DNA of 39,398 bases from Compostibacillus humi (GTDB lineage Bacteria; Bacillota; Bacilli; Bacillales; Amphibacillaceae), in assembly GCF_014637175.1 (NCBI RefSeq), contig NZ_BMEV01000030.1, positions 1 to 39,398 on the forward strand, given 5' to 3'. This document shows, one piece after another, positions 34,854 to 39,398 of this stretch (positions are counted from its first letter, which is position 1; each line of letters opens with the position of its first letter). The notes beneath the pieces were generated by a model. The model saw only the letters and a list, made by a program, of their open reading frames with translations. It was not told the origin of the DNA and did no database searches. Both the position numbers and the translations under genes were made by a program.

Positions 34854-35636
34854 ATGAGAGAATTTAAGATTACGCTAGCCCAACTCCAGCCGGCATTTGG
34901 GAATGTAAAGAAGAATGCAGAAACAATGAAAAAGGCTATCATTGATGCTGCTAGTCAGCAAGCCAATTTTGTTGTATTTCCGGAACTGTTTTTAACCGGC
35001 TATTCTGTCGGTGAAAGGCTGCATCAGCTTGCAATAAGGGTAGAAGAAAGCTCCGTCCTTCAGCAAATCCGAAAGTGGTGTAAAGAACAGCAAATAGGTA
35101 CTGTCTTCGGTTTTCCCGAATACGCCGGTGGAACATATTATATTTCCGCTTGCTATATCAATGAGGAAGGAAAAATAGCTAGTGTGTATCGGAAGGTGCA
35201 TTTGTTTTCCGATGAGAAAAATTTTTTTAAGCCGGGCGATACATTCCAGGTTTTTGCTACCCCTTTCGGAAAAATGGGCGTGTTAATTTGCTTCGATGTT
35301 GAATTTCCGGAAGCTGCAAGAACATTAGCCATCATGGGGGCGGAATTTATCGTCATTATCAATGCGAATATGGATCCTTACGCAGACTATCATTCCACCT
35401 ATGCAAAGAGCAGGGCGATGGAAAATGAAGTGCCAATCATCATTTGCAATCGGGTTGGCAAAGAAGGGGAATTGCATTTTTGCGGGGAGAGCATGGTCAT
35501 TGATTCTGCCGGGAAAATTCTAGCGCAGATGGGTAAAGAGGAAGAAATAAAGACCGCAACAATTTGCAAAGATTCGGGCAGGAAAATACTAAACTATAAA
35601 GCACAACGTCGGCCTGAAATATATTTAAATAAATAA
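34854..35636 (+). CDS. Carbon-nitrogen hydrolase (nitrilase superfamily)
   Basis: A 260-residue protein with the Glu-Lys-Cys triad of the nitrilase superfamily: Glu in VFPELFLTGYSVG, Lys in YRKVHLFSDEKN, and Cys in LICFDVEFPEAAR. The length and blocks fit aliphatic amidase or N-carbamoyl-amine amidohydrolase branches rather than true nitrilases. It lies 26 nt after the amidohydrolase, with AAGGAGG upstream. The two enzymes may act in sequence on a substrate brought in by the permease, or on an intracellular amide. Confidence 0.88.
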   Translation: MREFKITLAQLQPAFGNVKKNAETMKKAIIDAASQQANFVVFPELFLTGYSVGERLHQLAIRVEESSVLQQIRKWCKEQQIGTVFGFPEYAGGTYYISACYINEEGKIASVYRKVHLFSDEKNFFKPGDTFQVFATPFGKMGVLICFDVEFPEAARTLAIMGAEFIVIINANMDPYADYHSTYAKSRAMENEVPIIICNRVGKEGELHFCGESMVIDSAGKILAQMGKEEEIKTATICKDSGRKILNYKAQRRPEIYLNK

Positions 35637-35654
35637 TGAAAGATAGGTGAACGA

Positions 35655-37010
35655 ATGGTTTCAAAAACGGCGGAATTTAAAAAAGTCCTGACATTATTTC
35701 CAGTTGTGCTTTTTGGACTGGCGTATATGGTGCCGCTTACAATTTTTACAACCTATGGCATTGTTTCGCAGATTACTGGCGGGATGCTTCCGGCAGCATA
35801 TACCATTACGCTCGTTACGATGCTTTTTACAGCTTATAGTTACGGGAAAATGGTAAAAGTTTTCCCTTATGCCGGCACTGCTTATACGTATACACAGAAA
35901 TCACTCAATCCGTACATGGGATTTTTCACCGGCTGGATATTGCTGCTCGATTATTTATTTTTGCCGATGATTAATTATCTAGTAATCGGAATTTACTTAA
36001 ATGCGGAATTTCCTGCTGTTCCTGTTTGGATATGGATTCTGGTTGCCATCGGGATTGTCACGTTTATCAACATTCGGGGCGTAAAAGTGATAACCAATGT
36101 CAACTTTATGCTGATTGCGTTTCAAATATTAGTTGTTGTGATATTTATTGTCCTTTCCATTAAAGGATTGCTTCAAGGGGAAGGAACCGGCACCTTGTTT
36201 TCGACGCTGCCATTCTTTAATCCGGACGGTTCCCTGAATCAAGTATTTGCCGGAGCTGCGATACTTTGCCTTTCCTTTCTCGGCTTTGATGCGGTAACAA
36301 CTTTGTCGGAAGAAACGATCAACGCAAAGAAAAATATTCCGAAAGCGATCTTCCTTGTGACCATTATCGGCGGGCTGCTGTTTATCGTCGTATCCTATTT
36401 GGGTCAGCTCATTTATCCGGATTATATGTCATTTAACGACCCGGATTCGGCGGGTCTGGAAATCACTGCCTTCTTAGGCGGAACATTGTTTAAGGCTATT
36501 TTCCTGGCTGGCTATATTATGGGATGTTTTGCATCCGCCTCCAGTTCCCATGCGAGCGTATCCAGGCTGCTCTACGCCATGGGCCGGGACACCATTCTTC
36601 CGAAAAAAGTGTTTGGCCAATTAAATCCGAAGTACCGGACGCCGGTTTATAGCACGATTATTGTTAGTGCTTTTGCTTTAACAGCAATGATATTCAGTTT
36701 GGAAACGGTCTCATCCTTTATCAGCTTCGGTGCCCTCGGAGCCTTTACGATGGTGCATTTATCCGTCATCGGCTACTATTTTGTAAAACAGCGGCAGCGT
36801 TCACCAAAGGATTCGATTCTCTATCTCGTCATCCCGGCTATTGGCATTATTTTATGTATTTGGCTATGGACTAGCCTAAGCATGCTTGCATTAACATTAG
36901 GAATCAGCTGGATTGTTATCGGATTCCTATACCTCGTCTACTTGACAAAAGCATTCAAGCAAAGTCCGCCGGAACTATCCTTTGAAGAAGCGGAAGAAAA
37001 AATTTCTTAA
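35655..37010 (+). CDS. APC-family amino acid/polyamine permease
   Basis: A 451-residue protein with 12 membrane helices. The first helix MVPLTIFTTYGIVSQITGGM and VFPYAGTAYTYTQKSLNP are typical of the APC superfamily (PuuP/YcaM-like importers). SFLGFDAVTTLSEETINAKKNIPKAI and ASASSSHASVSRLLYAMGRD confirm it. Substrate is probably an amino acid or polyamine. It lies 19 nt behind the C-N hydrolase, with AGGTGA upstream, and is the last gene of the operon. Confidence 0.9.
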   Translation: MVSKTAEFKKVLTLFPVVLFGLAYMVPLTIFTTYGIVSQITGGMLPAAYTITLVTMLFTAYSYGKMVKVFPYAGTAYTYTQKSLNPYMGFFTGWILLLDYLFLPMINYLVIGIYLNAEFPAVPVWIWILVAIGIVTFINIRGVKVITNVNFMLIAFQILVVVIFIVLSIKGLLQGEGTGTLFSTLPFFNPDGSLNQVFAGAAILCLSFLGFDAVTTLSEETINAKKNIPKAIFLVTIIGGLLFIVVSYLGQLIYPDYMSFNDPDSAGLEITAFLGGTLFKAIFLAGYIMGCFASASSSHASVSRLLYAMGRDTILPKKVFGQLNPKYRTPVYSTIIVSAFALTAMIFSLETVSSFISFGALGAFTMVHLSVIGYYFVKQRQRSPKDSILYLVIPAIGIILCIWLWTSLSMLALTLGISWIVIGFLYLVYLTKAFKQSPPELSFEEAEEKIS

Positions 37011-37110
37011 TGAAGATTTACGGAAGCTCAAGTGTAAACCGGATAGTTTTGCTGAATATTTCATTGGTAAGGTCAATGGGGGTTCAGGCTCATCCTTTTC
37101 GTTTCATAGG

Positions 37111-37146
37111 AAAGATGCGTGGTATCTGCAACCACGCATCTTTTTT
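37111..37146. terminator. Bidirectional terminator, 13-bp perfect stem
   Basis: AAAGATGCGTGGT pairs with ACCACGCATCTTT around a 7-nt loop, followed by TTT. It separates the APC operon from the convergent lysR gene. Confidence 0.9.
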
Positions 37147-37157
37147 AGCAGCTGCTG

Positions 37158-38036
37158 TTAATATTTTAACGAGTGTATCTCTATGTTTCTATTCGCTCGT
37201 ATCGTTTCCATAAATTTTTCTAGTGTTATAGTAAGATAAGTATCTTTTCTGCGAATAAACATTGTTTTGACTCTACTATATTGCTCCGGAAGATAGTAGG
37301 TACTTACGAGACCGCTGTTTATCAAATGTTCGGCGGATGACTTTGGGACGAAGGCGATGCCAAGCCCAACAACAACGCTGCGCAGAATTGTTTCCAGCGT
37401 TCCGAATTCCATTATTTTATTTGGATGGATTCTATTGTCCTTGTACCATTTCTCCAGTCGTGCCCGGTAGCCGCAGCCTTTAGAGAAACAGAGAACCGGT
37501 TCTTCCTCTATTGCTGCAAAAGCATTGACATGACTGCCGGAAATAAGGACAAGTTCTTCCTCAAATACCTCTTCGGCAATAATTTCAGGGGAAAAATTCC
37601 CATCGGTAACGAAAGCGCCGTCCAATTGATAATCAATAACTTTACCCTCCAGTTCTTCCGTTACCCCTGAATATAAGGATAACTCGACATTTTTATACTT
37701 CTTGTCAAATGAAGCGAGTATGTTAGGAAGCTGAAAAACCGTTTCAATTGTGCCGATTTCTAATTTCCCTGATGGCTCATCTTTACTCTGGATTGCTTTT
37801 TTCATCTCACTGGCCAATAACGTGATTTTTTCGCTATAGGTTAAAAATTTCTTTCCCTCCGGTGTTAAGGTCATACCTCGACGGTGCCGGTTAAATAAAG
37901 GTGTATTCATTTCTTTTTCCAGTTTTTGAATTCGGGACGTAATATTGGATTGGACATAATTTAGTACTTTTGCAGCCTCTGTAATCGTACCTTTCTCCGC
38001 TACCAATTGAAAAATTTCTAAGTCTCTAAATTCCAT
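37158..38036 (-). CDS. LysR-family transcriptional regulator
   Basis: A 292-residue LysR protein. The winged helix-turn-helix is at residues 1-60: FRDLEIFQLVAEKGTITEAA and SNITSRIQKLEKEMNTPLF, then TPEGKKFL. A type 2 periplasmic-binding-like effector domain covers about 90-290. It resembles CzcR/CysL-like regulators of Bacilli. Start ATG 38036 fits family length; the frame has further ATGs to 38048, with AAAGG close by. It is convergent with the amidohydrolase-permease operon and divergent from the putative RNA at 38150. An operator-like repeat and overlapping promoters lie upstream. Confidence 0.9.
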   Translation of the reverse strand: MEFRDLEIFQLVAEKGTITEAAKVLNYVQSNITSRIQKLEKEMNTPLFNRHRRGMTLTPEGKKFLTYSEKITLLASEMKKAIQSKDEPSGKLEIGTIETVFQLPNILASFDKKYKNVELSLYSGVTEELEGKVIDYQLDGAFVTDGNFSPEIIAEEVFEEELVLISGSHVNAFAAIEEEPVLCFSKGCGYRARLEKWYKDNRIHPNKIMEFGTLETILRSVVVGLGIAFVPKSSAEHLINSGLVSTYYLPEQYSRVKTMFIRRKDTYLTITLEKFMETIRANRNIEIHSLKY

Positions 38037-38087
38037 AATTATCATCATCCTTTAATCCCAGATTGCCACTATTATGATATCACAAAT

Positions 38088-38144
38088 AATGATGATAATA
38101 ATCATTTATATTCGTTTTACAAGATACCTTAATTTATAGATAAT
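38088..38144 (+). promoter_or_regulatory. LysR-type operator and divergent promoter
   Basis: AATGAT (38088-38093) and ATCATT (38101-38106) form an inverted repeat with 7-nt spacer, of the T-N11-A class. Immediately right is a good promoter: TTTACA (38116-38121), 17-nt spacer, GATAAT (38139-38144). The operator would sit about 45-65 nt upstream of the start point, the classic LysR position. On the other strand a TTATCA/CATAAT pair could drive lysR. Confidence 0.45.
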
Positions 38145-38149
38145 AAATT

Positions 38150-38283
38150 ATGAAAATAGCGAAGCGAAAATACAGAAGAAAAGGCGCTTCTATATTTTCA
38201 ATACCCCTATGTTTTTTTCAATAAATTTTTCATCTATTTGGCAATCTGGCTGACTAAATGCCAGATTGCGGTCATTTCTTTTT
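38150..38283 (+). ncRNA. Putative small RNA divergent from lysR
   Basis: Starting about 7 nt after the -10 box, the sequence forms two hairpins. Hairpin 1 is GAAAATA/TATTTTC plus GAAGCG/CGCTTC with a 2x2 internal loop (38152-38199). Hairpin 2 is GCAATCTGGC/GCCAGATTGC (38241-38269), followed after five bases by TTTCTTTTT. The only ORF from the ATG at 38150 has 24 codons and no ribosome binding site. The arm CCAGATTGC of hairpin 2 is complementary to GCAATCTGG in the lysR leader (revcomp of 38058-38067). No known RNA family is recognised. Confidence 0.3.
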
Positions 38284-38330
38284 AAAAAGGGCTATGTTAA
38301 AGTTTATTGTTGATATATAGGGTAAAAAAT

Positions 38331-38357
38331 TAGAACTTCCGTTTTTTGGAAGTTCTA
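38331..38357 (-). terminator. Terminator of the small membrane protein gene
   Basis: TAGAACTTCC (38331-38340) pairs with GGAAGTTCTA (38348-38357). On the minus strand the stem is followed by ATTTTTTACC. It lies about 50 nt downstream of the minus-strand gene at 38409. Confidence 0.82.
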
Positions 38358-38374
38358 TTAGTAATAACGTCTTC

Positions 38375-38740
38375 TTCAACTAACGCACCCATTTGTTTAA
38401 TTGCAACTTTATTTACTTTTATTTAATTTACTTTTAAAAAGTAGTAAGTTTGAAACTAACGCTACCAATGTAAACAAAAAAGCAAGAATAAGAATTGAAA
38501 TTCTAATGGTGTACGATAATTCGTAAATTCCAAATCCATAAAAAAGGAGGTAACAAAACGCAGAAATTAACATAAATAACGAAGGCAGAATTGCTTTTCC
38601 TTTAACATTATTCCTCTTAATTATATAGCCAGTAAATATTATACTTATCAAAAATCCAATGATACCAATAATAAATAAAGATATTGGGTACATCGTATAA
38701 TCCCCCTTCCTTCTTAAACTCTACTGCCCCGTTAGTTGAA
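38375..38740. repeat. 11-bp perfect inverted repeats flanking a small gene
   Basis: TTCAACTAACG (38375-38385) and CGTTAGTTGAA (38730-38740) are perfect inverted repeats at the two sides of the small membrane protein gene. The right copy lies 14 nt from the stop of the IS1595-type transposase, as an IS end would. The left copy could be the end of another copy, or the pair may border a cassette. Confidence 0.6.
38409..38693 (-). CDS. Small hydrophobic protein, three TM helices
   Basis: A 94-residue protein with three predicted membrane helices (about residues 3-24, 33-55 and 62-88), a short basic loop KRNNVKGK between the first two, and a basic C-terminus (FKSKLNKSK). It has a good ribosome binding site (AAGGGGGA) and its own terminator, supporting a real gene. 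It is more AT-rich than its neighbours and sits beside the IS element inside inverted repeats, suggesting recent acquisition. No family recognised. Confidence 0.65.
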   Translation of the reverse strand: MYPISLFIIGIIGFLISIIFTGYIIKRNNVKGKAILPSLFMLISAFCYLLFYGFGIYELSYTIRISILILAFLFTLVALVSNLLLFKSKLNKSK

Positions 38741-38753
38741 CAAGCATCAGTGT

Positions 38754-39398
38754 TTATACAGCAAATTTATTTAACCTAAGTGTATCATAGGTTTCTGAAT
38801 TCTGTACTAAATTCCCTTTAATAATCAAGTCATTCATTGTTACTTCATTTCTTTGGTGATGGATACTTTCCAAGACCTGAAACCAAGTAAGGTAATTGTT
38901 TAAATACTTGGTCGCAACACCGTTAAATCGTTGCATCCAACCTTTTAGTCTTCTATGATAATTATTCACGTTCTGGATGTGATAAAGCCCCTTAGTACGA
39001 ATCTTACCATCGGACTTGAATTGGTAAATATCCATTCCTTTTTCAGCAGCATATGTTTTAAATGCACGCCAAGAATCCGTGCATAGTATATTTTCACTTG
39101 AAAGCCTATACCCGATGGCTTTGTCTAATTGGTCTTTGGTTAACCTACCCATACCTAATATCTGCGAAAAGGTGGTTTTATCACGGTCTCTTGCAACCAA
39201 CACGCAAACTTGTTCATTGCTTATACCACGTTTCTTCGCAGAACCACCACGCTTACGTGGTTTTCTACCTTTAATTTTTCTTTGGCCTTTTTCTGAGTAC
39301 AAGAAATAGGTCTCGTCCATTTCAACGATACCTTCAAAATTTGGTATTTCCATTTTTTTTAACGATGATAGTAGTTTGTGCCTCCAATAAAATAAAGT
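38754..39398 (-). mobile_element. IS1595-family (ISXO2-like) transposase, cut by window edge
   Basis: At least 214 residues, open to the right edge without a start (upstream codons read FYWRHKLLSSLKKM before the first Met at 39353). The ISXO2/IS1595 DDE domain is clear: first Asp in IVEMDETYFLYSEKG, basic region RKIKGRKPRKRGG, second Asp in CTDSWRAFKTYA, and the conserved HIQNVNNYHRRLKGWM followed by GVATKYLNNYLTWFQVLE. The first zinc-finger part lies outside the window. The frame is intact to its normal end, so it may be functional. One terminal repeat candidate is CGTTAGTTGAA at 38730-38740. Confidence 0.9.

Noticed and set aside
38150-38224. 24-codon leaderless ORF at the putative RNA
   Set aside because: Too short, no ribosome binding site; the two hairpins argue more for a noncoding RNA.
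1-39398. tRNA, rRNA or known riboswitch
   Set aside because: I looked for conserved tRNA arms, rRNA blocks and common riboswitch cores in intergenic regions and saw none that I could support.

Overview
The window looks like a chromosomal segment of a low-GC Gram-positive bacterium of the Bacillaceae type. It shows strong GGAGG-like ribosome binding sites, many TTG/GTG starts, classic hairpin-plus-T-run terminators, a bacillithiol transferase (BstA/YfiT) and families typical of Bacillus (DUF1292, DUF378, DUF4260, CXXC-type small membrane protein). No rRNA, tRNA, prophage or CRISPR array is visible. The only mobile element is an IS1595-type transposase cut by the right edge.

Layout. 0.2-8 kb: single genes, namely an alpha/beta-hydrolase-fold protein with a glycine at the nucleophile position, a DUF3298 protein, a serine hydrolase of the beta-lactamase fold, a class-II UvrA-like ATPase preceded by a short leader ORF, a small CXXC membrane protein, a membrane protein with an HEYGH motif, and a divergent helix-turn-helix/VWA pair. 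8-18 kb: metabolic singletons, namely an MFS exporter, an amidase-signature enzyme, a luciferase-like monooxygenase, an acidic membrane-anchored protein with a duplicated domain, DUF4260, BstA, an L-lactate permease family protein, a methyltransferase, DUF4304 and a VOC protein. 18.26-18.67 kb: a tandem array of eight 52-bp units.

18.9-27 kb is the most coherent block. It contains larE, larC1, larB and larC2, the biosynthesis genes of the nickel-pincer nucleotide cofactor of lactate racemase-type enzymes. A five-gene ABC importer of the nickel/metallophore class (NikA/CntA-like lipoprotein, two permeases, two ATPases) follows directly. Importer and cofactor genes plausibly form one functional unit: nickel import, buffering by the His-rich LarC1, cofactor assembly. 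LarC is encoded as two polypeptides separated by larB. The racemase LarA is not in the window. An rRNA methyltransferase of the RlmA family closes the block.

28-33 kb: an HlyC/CorC-type CBS transporter with a hairpin between Shine-Dalgarno and start, a MerR regulator whose N-terminus appears frameshifted, a VOC protein, a ferritin-like DUF2383 protein, a WYL regulator, DUF378 and DUF1292. 33-37 kb: an operon of amidohydrolase, nitrilase-type C-N hydrolase and APC permease, facing a convergent LysR gene. Right of lysR is a gene-poor stretch with a good divergent promoter, two hairpins and a LysR-like operator. It could encode a small RNA partly complementary to the lysR leader. The window ends with a small membrane protein flanked by inverted repeats next to the IS1595 transposase.
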